From Halorarum salinum (lineage in GTDB: Archaea; Halobacteriota; Halobacteria; Halobacteriales; Haloferacaceae), in contig NZ_CP058579.1 of NCBI RefSeq assembly GCF_013402875.1, positions 1,364,001 to 1,428,000 of the forward strand: DNA of 64,000 bases, given 5' to 3'. Position 1 is the first letter of the stretch. The number at the start of each line of letters is the position of its first letter. The notes under the pieces are model-generated. The model was given only the letters and a program-made list of their open reading frames with translations, was not told the DNA's origin and made no database searches. Shown here piece by piece: positions 32,424 to 41,347 of the stretch. Made by a program: the position numbers and the translations under genes.

Positions 32424-33551
32424 ATGGACCAGCGGGAGTATCTCGCCCGGCTGAACCCGACCACCGAGGACCCCGAGGAACTCTTCGAACACTTCGAACG
32501 GCGGTCCGCGGCCGGCCGAACGCTCCACGCCCTCCCCGACGCCCGTCACGGCGTCGAGCGCGGGACCGTCGTCGTCGAGGACGCCGACGCCGTGGTCCGC
32601 GGCTACCCCAGCCTCCCTCGCGTGCTCGTCCTGGGGACCGGCCTCCCGGCGTTCTTCGAACCGGGGACGACCGTCGACGTCGAGGAGAAACTCGACGGGT
32701 TCAACGTCAGGATCGCCGACGTCGGCGAGCCGCTCGCGTTCACCCGAAGCGGGTTCGTCTGCCCGTACACGACGGCGCGGGCCCGCGAGCGACTCCCGCT
32801 GACGGCCTTCTTCGAGGACCACCCCGACGAGATGCTCTGTGCGGAGTTCATCGGGCCGGAGTCCCCGTACACGACCTACGACTACGACGACGTCGACACC
32901 GACGCCTTCCGGGTGTTCGACGTCCGAGACCGGGAGTCGGGCGACCCGCTCCCGGTCGCCGAGCGCCGCGACCGCTGTGAGGCGTACGGACTGCCACAAC
33001 CCCGCCACTTCGGACGGCGTGATCCGGAGGGGGCCGTCGACGTGGTGCGGGACGCCGTCGCCACGCTCGACGCGGCGGGGCGCGAGGGGGTCGTGGTGAG
33101 GTCGGCCGACGGGAGGGCCGCGGTCAAGTACACGACCGAGACCCAGCACCACGACGAGCTCGCGTACGCCTTCTCGGTGCCGTTCGACTACGGGCGGGAG
33201 TTCCTCCTCTCGCGGGTCGTCCGGGACGCGTTCCAGGCCGCCGAGTTCGACGAGGACGACGACCGACTTCGGGAGCGGGCGCACGACCTCGGCGAGTCGA
33301 TCCTGCTGCCGATGGTCGAGGCCATCCGGGACGTGGAGGAGGGCGCCACGGTCGGCGAACGGCACGTCGTCCGTGGCGACCCCGACGCCGTCGAAGCGCT
33401 GCTGGACCACCTCCGGGACCGGTCGCTGACGCTCGAGACGGAGGCGGACCGCCGCGAGGACGGCGACCGCGTCGTGGAGTTCCTGAAGGTCGCCGAGTCC
33501 ACGCGGGACCGCGTCCGCTACTACCTGGACGGGGGGACCCGCGACGAGTAG
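32424..33551 (+). CDS. ATP-dependent RNA ligase (Rnl3-like, archaeal)
   Basis: 375 residues. The nucleotidyl-lysine motif KLDGFN places the adenylated Lys at residue 89. Further nucleotidyltransferase motifs are AEFIGPESPYTTYDY (about 143-157), FRVFDVRDRESGD (about 164-176), GREGVVVRSADG (about 220-231) and VKYTTE (about 235-240). A helical C-terminal domain follows, as in Pyrococcus and Methanothermobacter ligases, which are homodimeric and can circularise RNA. Divergent from the PIN-domain partner. Its cellular substrate in haloarchaea is not known. Confidence 0.9.
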   Translation: MDQREYLARLNPTTEDPEELFEHFERRSAAGRTLHALPDARHGVERGTVVVEDADAVVRGYPSLPRVLVLGTGLPAFFEPGTTVDVEEKLDGFNVRIADVGEPLAFTRSGFVCPYTTARARERLPLTAFFEDHPDEMLCAEFIGPESPYTTYDYDDVDTDAFRVFDVRDRESGDPLPVAERRDRCEAYGLPQPRHFGRRDPEGAVDVVRDAVATLDAAGREGVVVRSADGRAAVKYTTETQHHDELAYAFSVPFDYGREFLLSRVVRDAFQAAEFDEDDDRLRERAHDLGESILLPMVEAIRDVEEGATVGERHVVRGDPDAVEALLDHLRDRSLTLETEADRREDGDRVVEFLKVAESTRDRVRYYLDGGTRDE

Positions 33552-33583
33552 CGAGTCCGGCGGGCGTTCCAGTCAGTTCCCCG

Positions 33584-35545
33584 TCACTGCGGCGTCTCCG
33601 TCGACGTCCCGGTCGGCGTCCCGGTTTCGGTCCCGGTCGGCGTCCCGGTTTCGGTCCCGGTCGGCGTCCCCGCGGGCTCCTCGGCCGGGACCAGCCTGTG
33701 GACCGCCCCGGTGTCGCCCGTCGGGGTGAAGTTCTCCGAGGTCAGCACGTAGAGTTCGCCGTCGCTGTCGCGGCCGAACCCGAGGACGTACCGGTTCAGC
33801 TGGCCGTCCTCGGTGCCGCCGATGACCAGTTCCTCCACCGACCAGAGCTGCTCCCCGCCGGCCGTCCCGTCCGGCGTTCCGGTCGCCGTCCCGGTTTCGC
33901 CGGGAGTCGACGTCGCGGTCCCCGTGGGCGTCCCGGCCTCGCCGGCGGAGTCGTCGCTCCACGGGCTCCCGGCCGGCGGCGTGGCGACGAAGATCTCCCC
34001 GTCGGGCTCGACGACGCCCTGGCCGCTCCAGTTGCCGAAGACGTACGTGCCCCGGAGGTCGGAGAGGGCGTCCCCGTCGTAGACGAACCCGCCGACAACG
34101 ACCGAGCCGTCGATCATCGCGGTGGTGCTCTCGCGGTGGCGATACTCGATGATGGGGTCGAGCAGCGGCTCGCCGCCGCGGACGTCGTCGGGCGTCGAGT
34201 CCGGACAGTCGTCGAGCGATTCGCTCGGGTTCTCCGTGCTGAAACAGTGGGTCCCCTCCTTGACGTTCCAGCCGTAGTTGCCCCCCCGCTCGACGACGTC
34301 GACCTCCTCGTAGAGGTTCTGGCCGGCGTCGGCGACGAACAGCTCCCCGTCGTTGAACGACATGGACCGCGGGTTCCGGAACCCCCAGGCGTAGTGCTCG
34401 TCGAGGCCCTCCTCGCCCACCAGGGGGTTGTCGTCCGGGATGCCGTACGGGGTGTCTCCCCCCTCGGAGTCGACGTCGATGCGCAGAACGCTCCCCAGCA
34501 GGTTCTCGGTCACGTCCTGGCCGTTGCCGCCCTCGTTGACGTCGTACCAGTCCTCGACGTGGGCCGGCCCGACGTCGTCGGCGGCGCCGCCGTCGCCGAT
34601 GCCGATGTAGAGGTAGCCGTCGGGGCCGAACGCGACGTCGCCCCCGTCGTGGTTCATCTGGGGCGACGGGATCTCGAGGATCGTCCGCTCCGAGTCGGGG
34701 AGCGCGTTCGCCATGCCCTCCTCGGCCTCGAACTCCGCGATGACGGACGTGTGGTCGTAGTCCTCGGGGGTGCCCTCGCGCGGCGGGGCGCTGTAGTGGA
34801 CGTAGAACCGCCTGTTCTCCCGGAAGTCGGGGTGGAACGCCAGCCCCAGGAGGCCGCGCTCGTCGTAGCCGTTGAGGTTCGGTACGCCGAGCTCGACGAG
34901 CTGGTCCCCGACGTCGAGGAACGGCTCGTCGCGCAGGCCGTCGTCGGTCAGGACGTATATCTGGCCGGTCTGGTCGACGACGAACCGCCGGTCGCCCTCG
35001 CCGGGCGGGACGGCGAACGCGAGCGGGGCGGTCAGTCCCTCGGCGACCGTTTCGATCCCGACGGTCGCCCCCAGCGGAATGTCAACCTCCCGCCGGGGTG
35101 CGGGGTTCTCCTGGCCGCCGACCGTCACCTGGCCGCGCATCGTTCTCGGGTGGATCTCGCAGATGTACTCCGTCATCTCCTCGGTCGCCTCGAACTCGAC
35201 CGACTGGGTCGCGCCCTGCTCGGAGACGACCTCCGTCCGCACGACCTCGTCGCCCTCCGTGTCGAGGATCACGAAGTTGTGGTCGAAGCCGTCGATGTTC
35301 GTCCACTCCACGCGGTACGTCTCGCCCGGTTCCAGCTCCAGCGTGGGGTTCCCCTGATCGGCGATCGAGGAGGGCGCTTGGCCCACCCACCGGCCGATCC
35401 CGCCCTGCAGTCTGAACGTCCCCGTCTGTGCTCCGGTTACGGTGCTGAGTCCGACGAGTCCGGCAGTTCCGCCTGTCAGCTTCAGGAACGTTCGGCGGGA
35501 GGACGCGTCGAACAGCCTGTTCGTCGGTCTCTGGTTCTGTTTCAT
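33584..35545 (-). CDS. Tat-exported cupredoxin-sugar dehydrogenase (PQQ-type) fusion protein
   Basis: 653 residues. Tat signal SRRTFLKLTGG is near 16-26. Residues about 45-145 form a plastocyanin-like domain (FDHNFVIL, then YICEIHPRTMRGQVTVGG) with Cys, His and Met in copper-ligand positions. Residues about 165-560 are a soluble glucose-dehydrogenase-like beta-propeller: GLLGLAFHPDF, QMNHDGGDVAFGPDGYLYIGIGDGG, HYAWGFRNPRSMSF, GGNYGWNVKEGTHCF, VVGGFVYDG. Two Gly/Thr/Pro-rich linkers follow, one inside the propeller and one at the C-terminus made of 24-bp DNA repeats. It probably oxidises sugars at the cell surface and may pass electrons to the copper site. No PGF-CTERM anchor is seen. Confidence 0.82.
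   Translation of the reverse strand: MKQNQRPTNRLFDASSRRTFLKLTGGTAGLVGLSTVTGAQTGTFRLQGGIGRWVGQAPSSIADQGNPTLELEPGETYRVEWTNIDGFDHNFVILDTEGDEVVRTEVVSEQGATQSVEFEATEEMTEYICEIHPRTMRGQVTVGGQENPAPRREVDIPLGATVGIETVAEGLTAPLAFAVPPGEGDRRFVVDQTGQIYVLTDDGLRDEPFLDVGDQLVELGVPNLNGYDERGLLGLAFHPDFRENRRFYVHYSAPPREGTPEDYDHTSVIAEFEAEEGMANALPDSERTILEIPSPQMNHDGGDVAFGPDGYLYIGIGDGGAADDVGPAHVEDWYDVNEGGNGQDVTENLLGSVLRIDVDSEGGDTPYGIPDDNPLVGEEGLDEHYAWGFRNPRSMSFNDGELFVADAGQNLYEEVDVVERGGNYGWNVKEGTHCFSTENPSESLDDCPDSTPDDVRGGEPLLDPIIEYRHRESTTAMIDGSVVVGGFVYDGDALSDLRGTYVFGNWSGQGVVEPDGEIFVATPPAGSPWSDDSAGEAGTPTGTATSTPGETGTATGTPDGTAGGEQLWSVEELVIGGTEDGQLNRYVLGFGRDSDGELYVLTSENFTPTGDTGAVHRLVPAEEPAGTPTGTETGTPTGTETGTPTGTSTETPQ
33611..33670. 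repeat. 24-bp tandem repeat encoding GTPTGTET
   Basis: Two perfect copies (33611-33634 and 33635-33658) and a third 12-bp partial copy (33659-33670) within the 3' end of the sugar dehydrogenase gene. They code for a Thr/Gly/Pro-rich tail, a likely O-glycosylated linker. Slipped-strand length variation is expected. Confidence 0.85.
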
Positions 35546-35965
35546 CGGTTATCGAGTGTCGCGGTACGTCTGTCGGCCTGTTCCTCGACGGCGGGTCGAC
35601 CACGAACCCGTCGTCCCGGGGTCCGATCGTCGGGTCGACTCGCAGTCACGATCTCCCGAACGGGCGGAAGACCCCGAGAGGTCGGCGTTACTGGGGCAAA
35701 AAACGGCGTACCCGTTTCGGGGGGGTAGGAGTCTGTTAGTCGGAGGCGGCGTCGCGCCGACGCGTTCGCCGCGAGCGAAAGTGTACGTTTCGCGTCCGGT
35801 CGCGCCCGCGCTCGCCCCGCGGATACGACGGCGAACCCGGCCCGAACGTGACGGCGAGACGCCGGCGGGCGAGGGGCCTTCGGCCTCCGTACGCCATCGG
35901 CGGCGGCCGGCGACGGCACGACGACCCTCGTCGGTCGTTTCGGCGGGGGACGTCCCGCCCCGAAC
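35546..35965. other. Intergenic region
   Basis: About 420 bp without a credible gene. An A6 run at 35699-35704 is its only AT-rich feature. It contains the upstream region of the minus-strand sugar dehydrogenase gene, with no clear TATA box at leaderless spacing, and the 3' end of the deacetylase transcript. Confidence 0.45.
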
Positions 35966-36781
35966 TCACGCGCGGGCGCTCACGAACCGATCCGCGGCGG
36001 CGCCCACCCGCGTCGCCGAGTCCGAGAGGTCCCACTGGACCTCCCAGAACGGGTTCGCCCCGTTGATCCGGGGGACGAGCGCGGGGTCGGTGTCGGGCGA
36101 GATGGCGTCGCGGCGGCCGCGCCCGGCGACGCCGATCCCGTGGGTCCGCCGGACCAGGTCCGCGGCGCGGTCGCTGACGCTCCCGTACGGGAAGCAGAAC
36201 CGGTCGACGTCGACGCCGAGCGCCTCCTCCAGCCGCCGCTTCGCCCCGACGATCTCCGGTTCGAGTCGGTCCGGCGGGGTCTCGCCCAGGCGGGGGTGTG
36301 ACGCCGTGTGGTTGCCGATCGTCACGAGGTCCTCCTCGACCAGTTCCGCCAGATGCTCCCGGGTCATGTACTCGTAGTCGTGCTGGCCGTTGTGGACGAA
36401 CGAGGGGTCCTCCAGCGCGTCGGCGAGGACGAACACCGTCGCGGGGACGTCGTACTCCCGGAGGATCGGCACCACGTTCCGGTAGAAGTCGCGGTAGCCG
36501 TCGTCGAACGTGAGCGCGACCTTCTTCGCCCCGCCGGGGGCGAGGACCTCCGGGAGGTCGACGATCTCGAACCGCGACCGGAGGAACTCGACGTCCCGCC
36601 TGAGCCGATCCGGGGGGACGTCGTCGTAGAACCCGCCGCCGACCGAGTGGTATCGGAGCACCTTGTTGGACCGACCGATCCCCAGCGAATCGAGTCGGGA
36701 GAAGTGCCCGGCGAACGCGACGAGCCGCCACCCCCGGAGCATCGTCGACTCGGCATCTGTCAACTGGCTCAGTACCGTCAT
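35966..36781 (-). CDS. Polysaccharide deacetylase family protein (NodB-like)
   Basis: 271 residues. NodB homology domain motifs: VALTFDDGYRDFY (catalytic Asp and metal Asp, near 88-100), IGNHTASHPRL (H-x3-H metal site, near 155-165), FCFPYGSVSDRAADLVRR (near 195-212). The first 40 residues form a hydrophobic, arginine-containing amphipathic region without a clear signal peptide, so location is uncertain. It would deacetylate N-acetylated sugars, perhaps in surface glycan synthesis. ATG is the complement of 36779-36781. Confidence 0.85.
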   Translation of the reverse strand: MTVLSQLTDAESTMLRGWRLVAFAGHFSRLDSLGIGRSNKVLRYHSVGGGFYDDVPPDRLRRDVEFLRSRFEIVDLPEVLAPGGAKKVALTFDDGYRDFYRNVVPILREYDVPATVFVLADALEDPSFVHNGQHDYEYMTREHLAELVEEDLVTIGNHTASHPRLGETPPDRLEPEIVGAKRRLEEALGVDVDRFCFPYGSVSDRAADLVRRTHGIGVAGRGRRDAISPDTDPALVPRINGANPFWEVQWDLSDSATRVGAAADRFVSARA

Positions 36782-37072
36782 CTACCACGTAGTGAACGTG
36801 GTCCCTATTCGTTAGTGACCGGGTCACTGTTCGGTGGTTGCTGGTCGGCGGCGAAAACCGACCGGAATCCCCCAAAACTCCCCGTCCTCGATTTCAGGTC
36901 GGTCGGGGTTCGCGGTCGACCGTTCCGGGGGTGCTCCCGTCACCTCAGGTGAGATACACGACCCCACAGGTGCTACCGCGTAGCGGTCGTTCCACGGGCC
37001 CGTCTCCGTCCACGAACCGCGGACGGCCCGTTTAACGGACCGATAACTACGTTCCCCCGCGGGGACGGACCG

Positions 37073-37417
37073 ATGGGGTCCACTATGCCCCAGACCCGGA
37101 ACGAACCCAGCGGTGACGAGAGAGGAGTGACTGATCCGGAGCGGTCCGACAGGACCGGCCAGCAGCGGTCTGGCCGAGAGGGCGGACGCCGGGACGACGT
37201 GGCGGCCACTGCGTGGTTCGCCAACACGGCCGTCAGAACCGGCCTGACGGTCGCCGGAGTCGTCGTGCTGCTGTTCGCGCTCGGTCAGGCGGTCGGCCTG
37301 CCGCTCCTCGAACTGGCGACCGACGCGCTCGCGTCCGAAACCGGACGGTGGCTCGTCGTCGCGTTCTTCGCGGTCGTCCTCATCGGGGCGGCCCAGAAGG
37401 TCACCCCGGCCGGTTGA
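37073..37417 (+). CDS. Small two-helix membrane protein
   Basis: 114 residues. The first 45 are hydrophilic, rich in Arg, Asp and Gly, and probably cytoplasmic. Two spans follow (about 53-75 and 88-110), and it ends QKVTPAG. A second ATG at 37085 (MPQTRNEPSG) is an equally likely start. No family recognised. It is divergent from the deacetylase. Confidence 0.6.
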   Translation: MGSTMPQTRNEPSGDERGVTDPERSDRTGQQRSGREGGRRDDVAATAWFANTAVRTGLTVAGVVVLLFALGQAVGLPLLELATDALASETGRWLVVAFFAVVLIGAAQKVTPAG

Positions 37418-37529
37418 CGTCCCGTTCCCGTTCCCGGTTTTTGACGCACGCGCCGACACTACTCTTGTAGCGATTTCGTCCAAAACCGGGACACTCGGCG
37501 GTCGTAATCGCTGTTTAGCAAGCCACAGC

Positions 37530-37536
37530 TTTTACA
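37530..37536 (+). promoter_or_regulatory. TATA-like box of the symporter gene
   Basis: TTTTACA at 37530-37536, 24-30 nt before the ATG at 37560; supports that start and leaderless transcription. Confidence 0.55.
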
Positions 37537-37559
37537 CCGAACCGTTCCCTCCGACGACC

Positions 37560-38888
37560 ATGGCTGTGCGCGAAACGTGGGCGACGCGGATCGGCTTCAT
37601 CCTCGCGGCGGTCGGCAGCGCCGTCGGACTGGGTAACGTCTGGCGCTTTCCGTTTCTCACCGCGGAGTCGGGCGGGGCGGCGTTCCTGGTGGCGTATCTC
37701 GTGCTCGTCCTCCTGATCGGACTCCCGGTCATGCTCGTCGAGTTCGTCGTCGGCCGCCGCACGAAACACAACGTCGTCGGGGCGTTCGAGGAGCTCGGGG
37801 GGTCGAACTGGCGGCTGGTCGGCGGCCTGGGCGCGTTCGCGGGGTTCGTCATCCTCTCGTACTACAGCGTCGTCGGCGGCTGGGTGATTCAGTACCTCAT
37901 CGCGAGCGTAACCGGAGCCTACACCGCTAACCCCGAGGCGTACTTCGGGTCCGCCTCGGTCGGGATGAACGCCGTGTTGTTCGACGCCCTCTTCATGGCG
38001 TTCGTGGTGGGAATCGTCGCCCTCGGCGTGCGCGACGGCATCGAACGGGCCGCGAAGTTCATGATCCCCGGGGTCGTCCTCCTGCTGATCGGCCTCGCCG
38101 CGTACGGTTCGACGCTCCCGGGCGCGGACGATGGGTACGCCTTCTACCTCTCGCCCGACACCAGCACCATCGTGACCGACGCGGTCGGACTGCTCCCCGA
38201 CGCGGCCGGCCAGGCGTTCTTCACCCTCTCGCTCGGGATGGGCGTGATGATCACCTACTCCTCGTACCTCGGCGAGGACAGGAACCTGCTCTCGGACGGC
38301 CTCATCATCCTCGTCGCGGACACGTCCATCGCGCTCCTCTCGGGGCTCGTCGTCTTCCCGTTCCTGTTCGCGATGGGCGTCGACCCGGGAGACGGCGGTC
38401 CCGGGACCGTGTTCGTGAGCCTCGCCGGGGCGTTCGCGGAGCTGCCGGCGGGCCGCGTGGTCGGGGCGGTCTTCTTCCTCATGCTGTTCCTCGCCGCGCT
38501 CACCAGCGCGTTCAGCATCATGGAGGTGGTCGTCGCCTTCGTCACCGAGACGTTCGACGTCGACCGGAAGCCGGCCACCGTGGGGCTCGGGGTCGTGATC
38601 TTCCTCGTGGGCGTCCCGACCGCGCTCGACCTCGCGATCCTCGACGTCTACGACGTGCTGGCGAACCAGGTCCTGCTCATCGGCGGCGGACTCCTGCTGG
38701 CGATCTTCGGCGGGTGGGTGTACTCGGCCGGCGCCCTCGAGGAGTTCACCACGGGCATGACCGGCGGGGACCGCCTCGGCACCGCGTGGATCTGGTTCCT
38801 CCGGGTGCCGGTCGTGCTCGTGCTCGCGTTCGTCCTCTACAACGGCTTCGGGGCGACCGCCGAGGTCGTCCGGGCCGCGTTCCTCTGA
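37560..38888 (+). CDS. Sodium-dependent transporter of the NSS/SNF family
   Basis: 442 residues with about 11 helices. The N-terminal NSS signature is GFILAAVGSAVGLGNVWRFPFLTAE (about 11-35), matching the sodium-site region of LeuT-like proteins. VIQYLIASVTGAY and the FFTLSLGMGVMITYSSYL helix (about 220-237), which in LeuT lines the substrate site, are present. It imports an amino acid or related amine with Na+. The fold is conserved, but the substrate cannot be deduced. Confidence 0.93.
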   Translation: MAVRETWATRIGFILAAVGSAVGLGNVWRFPFLTAESGGAAFLVAYLVLVLLIGLPVMLVEFVVGRRTKHNVVGAFEELGGSNWRLVGGLGAFAGFVILSYYSVVGGWVIQYLIASVTGAYTANPEAYFGSASVGMNAVLFDALFMAFVVGIVALGVRDGIERAAKFMIPGVVLLLIGLAAYGSTLPGADDGYAFYLSPDTSTIVTDAVGLLPDAAGQAFFTLSLGMGVMITYSSYLGEDRNLLSDGLIILVADTSIALLSGLVVFPFLFAMGVDPGDGGPGTVFVSLAGAFAELPAGRVVGAVFFLMLFLAALTSAFSIMEVVVAFVTETFDVDRKPATVGLGVVIFLVGVPTALDLAILDVYDVLANQVLLIGGGLLLAIFGGWVYSAGALEEFTTGMTGGDRLGTAWIWFLRVPVVLVLAFVLYNGFGATAEVVRAAFL

Positions 38889-38971
38889 CCCCCGCCGGTA
38901 ACGTTCCGGGTCCGGTTCCCGGTCACCTCCGCGTTCGGGCCGCTCCGCCATCGCGCTCCCGCGTCGGGTCC

Positions 38972-39598
38972 CTACCGTGGCCCGGCGTTCGGGTCGGCGC
39001 CGCCGTCGGGGCCGCCGCGTGCCTCCCCGCGACCGGGCTCCGCCCCGGTCCCGCCGTCGCCCACCGCGTCCGTCGGATTCGTCGTGTCCGCCGATTCGAC
39101 CGTGTACGCCTCGATCCACGGCGGCTCGCTCCGGTCCTTCGACCACTCGAAGAGGTGGCGTTTCTCGTTCGCGTAGTAGTAGCGGTAGGCGTCGACGTGG
39201 TCGTCCGCCGTCCACTCCCCGGTGAGCTGCGGGGGGTCGCTCGCGCCCGCCGTCGGCCAGTCGAGATCGCGGACGAGGTCGAGGTCGAGCGACTCGACGG
39301 CCGCCCAGCTACCGTGCCGCTCCTCGGGCCCGTGCTCCCAGCGGTACCGCCACTCGCGGTGTGCGGCCTCGGCGTAGTCGTACAGGCGCCGCCAGTTGTC
39401 GTAGGAGTCCGCGGCCCACCGGGTGAGCGGGTTGTCGGGGTGGGTGAAGGAGAGGTCCTCGTCGGCCGGATAGCCGTTCAACTGCGCCGCGGTCGTCAGC
39501 ACCATCGAGCACTCGAAGACGCTGCTCGTCACGTGCGAGTCCACGAGCCAGGCGGCGGCGGCGTCGAGGTCGCGGTCGAGCCAGAACGCGTTGACCAT
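38972..39598 (-). CDS. Uncharacterised protein resembling a phage-associated family
   Basis: 208 residues. The N-terminus MVNAFWLDRDLDAAAAWLVD with VFECSMVLTTAAQL, then THPDNPLTRWAADSYDNWRRLYDYAEAAHREWRYRW, and HVDAYRYYYANEKRHLFEW follow the pattern of a widespread phage and bacterial hypothetical family (F-x-L-D-x-D-P...H..K-x-x-x-E...HP...W...S..N..W...EY..R...Y-R-x-Y-Y..EK). The last 40 residues are disordered and Gly/Asp-rich. Function unknown. It is divergent, 104 bp, from an ERCC4 nuclease gene. Confidence 0.6.
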   Translation of the reverse strand: MVNAFWLDRDLDAAAAWLVDSHVTSSVFECSMVLTTAAQLNGYPADEDLSFTHPDNPLTRWAADSYDNWRRLYDYAEAAHREWRYRWEHGPEERHGSWAAVESLDLDLVRDLDWPTAGASDPPQLTGEWTADDHVDAYRYYYANEKRHLFEWSKDRSEPPWIEAYTVESADTTNPTDAVGDGGTGAEPGRGEARGGPDGGADPNAGPR

Positions 39599-39702
39599 CC
39601 GCCCGAACTCGGCGCCGCGGCCGGTTAGGGCTTCCGCGGGGTGTCGGCGCCGACGCCCGGCATCGGACTCTTGGTCGTCGCCGACGTAACGCGGGGATAC
39701 GG

Positions 39703-40350
39703 ATGCCGATCACGGTCGCGGTCGACGACAGGGAGCCGGCGGCGGTCGCGGAGGCGGTCCGGGCGCACCCCGACGTCGGGGCGGCCGAGGTCAGCAGGCT
39801 CGTCGCCGGCGACCTGGTCGCGGGGGAGGTCGGCGTCGAGCGGAAGACCCTCCGCGATTACGCGAGCGCGCTCGTCGGTCGATCCGGCCCCGACCTCTAC
39901 GACCAGGTCCGGCGGCTGAGCGAGGCGTACGCGCACCCGTACGTGCTCCTGGAGGGAGAGCTACCGGCCGACGGCGACGAGGGCGTCCCCGCGGCCGCCG
40001 TTCGCGGGTCGGCCGCGTCGATCACCGCCCGGCTCGGGGTCCCCGTCGTCCCGTGTTCCGACCTCGAGCGTCTCGTCGACGTGGCCGTTCGACTCGCCCG
40101 AAAACACGTCGAGGAGCCGTCGACCCCGGCGCCCCCCCGCGGCTCGGTCACGGCGCTCGACGCGCCGACGCCGAAGCGGATGTACGGCTGCATCGACGGG
40201 GTCGGTCCCGACACGGCCGATCAGCTCTACGAGGCGTACCCCGCCGTCGCCGACCTCCTCGCGGCGTCGCCGGAGGAGCTGATGGCGGTCGACGGCGTCG
40301 GACCGAAGCGGGCTGACGCGATCTACTCGGCGTTCAGGGGGCCGGGGTGA
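39703..40350 (+). CDS. ERCC4-type nuclease with helix-hairpin-helix domain
   Basis: 215 residues. The ERCC4/XPF nuclease core spans about 1-135: VAVDDRE at 5-11 and GEVGVERKTLRDYASAL (the ERKxxxD motif) near 43-59, with GDLVAGEV before it. Residues about 150-213 hold two HhH motifs (CIDGVGPDTADQLYEAYP and AVDGVGPKRADAIYSAF) for structured DNA binding. It lacks the helicase domain of full archaeal Hef/XPF and so resembles the short crenarchaeal-type XPF. It would cut branched DNA such as flaps or forks. Confidence 0.88.
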   Translation: MPITVAVDDREPAAVAEAVRAHPDVGAAEVSRLVAGDLVAGEVGVERKTLRDYASALVGRSGPDLYDQVRRLSEAYAHPYVLLEGELPADGDEGVPAAAVRGSAASITARLGVPVVPCSDLERLVDVAVRLARKHVEEPSTPAPPRGSVTALDAPTPKRMYGCIDGVGPDTADQLYEAYPAVADLLAASPEELMAVDGVGPKRADAIYSAFRGPG

Positions 40351-40402
40351 TCGGGCCCGTCCCGGGCGGCGCGCTCCGCCCGTCGAGGCGTCGCTCGCGC
40401 GG

Positions 40403-41185
40403 CTACGCCGCGTCCCCGCTCCCCCGACCGTCGCCGTCGTCCGCCGACCCGTCCCCGTCGGACTCCCCTCCGGAGGCGTCCGATTCCCCCTCCTCCCCGT
40501 CGGGGACGTCGGCCTCGGTGTGCGAGGCGTCCTCCGGGGGGCTCCGCTCGGGTTCGGTGTCCTCGGTCTGGGTCGGCTGAGCCTGTTCCGGGTCGGGCCC
40601 CGCCGCCTCGCTGGCTTCGTCTGCCATCGCCGCCTCGGAGACGTCGACCTCGACGGGCGTGCCGTCTTCGTCGTTACGGGGGTCGCCCGGACTCCCGTCG
40701 TCGAGGTCGGGTTCCTGCCGGGAGTCGGCACCCCCGTCGTCCGTGAACCGCACCTCCTCCCCGCCGGAGTCGGTCGTCGCCCCCGCCTCGGGTTCGCCCG
40801 ACGTGCCGCGCGGGTTCGTCTCGTCCTGGTGCAGGACGTCGCCGCGCTCGCGCGCGGCGTGGGCGTCGTCGGACGTCTTCCCCCCGTCGTCGCGTCCTGC
40901 GCCGTCCCGCTCGCCGGCGTCGCCCTCGCCGCGGGACCGCCGCCGTCGGAGGCCGAGCGCCAGTAGCACCGCGCCCGCGAGCACCCGTCCCCCACCCCCG
41001 CGCCCGCTCCTGAGCGCACGGACCCCCCGGAGGAGCAGCGCGCCGCCCGCCAGCGCGGCGGCCGACCCGCCCCGGACGCGTCCTGCGGCGGTCGAGGCGA
41101 CTCGTTTCGCGGGGGAGGACGCGTCTACCCCCTCCCCCCGATCGTTCTCCCCGCCTCGTGACCTCCCCGTGCTGTCGTTCGACAT
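40403..41185 (-). CDS. Acidic low-complexity protein with a hydrophobic segment
   Basis: 260 residues. Residues 30-85 contain Gly/Ala/Leu-rich stretches (AAALAGGALLLRGVRALRSG; VLAGAVLLALGLRRRRS) that may form one or two membrane spans. Everything after 90 is disordered and strongly acidic. There are no cysteines. A haloarchaeal surface or membrane-attached protein of unknown function; it is convergent with the nuclease gene. Confidence 0.55.
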   Translation of the reverse strand: MSNDSTGRSRGGENDRGEGVDASSPAKRVASTAAGRVRGGSAAALAGGALLLRGVRALRSGRGGGGRVLAGAVLLALGLRRRRSRGEGDAGERDGAGRDDGGKTSDDAHAARERGDVLHQDETNPRGTSGEPEAGATTDSGGEEVRFTDDGGADSRQEPDLDDGSPGDPRNDEDGTPVEVDVSEAAMADEASEAAGPDPEQAQPTQTEDTEPERSPPEDASHTEADVPDGEEGESDASGGESDGDGSADDGDGRGSGDAA

Positions 41186-41347
41186 GATGAGTTCGTCGCC
41201 GCCGCGTCGTTCGTTCGTCCCGATCAGTCTACAGTACGTCCCGACGACTGTTGAATCCGGTGGCGGTCCGGAGCGGACGTCCGTCCCTCCGCTCCGGGAC
41301 GGCTCCCGCGCTCCCGTGGCGGTTCCTCCCGCCTCGGCGGCCGGTCG

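Noticed and set aside
33611-33670. Possible CRISPR-like repeat
   Set aside because: The copies are directly adjacent with no spacers and encode GTPTGTET in frame; a coding tandem repeat.
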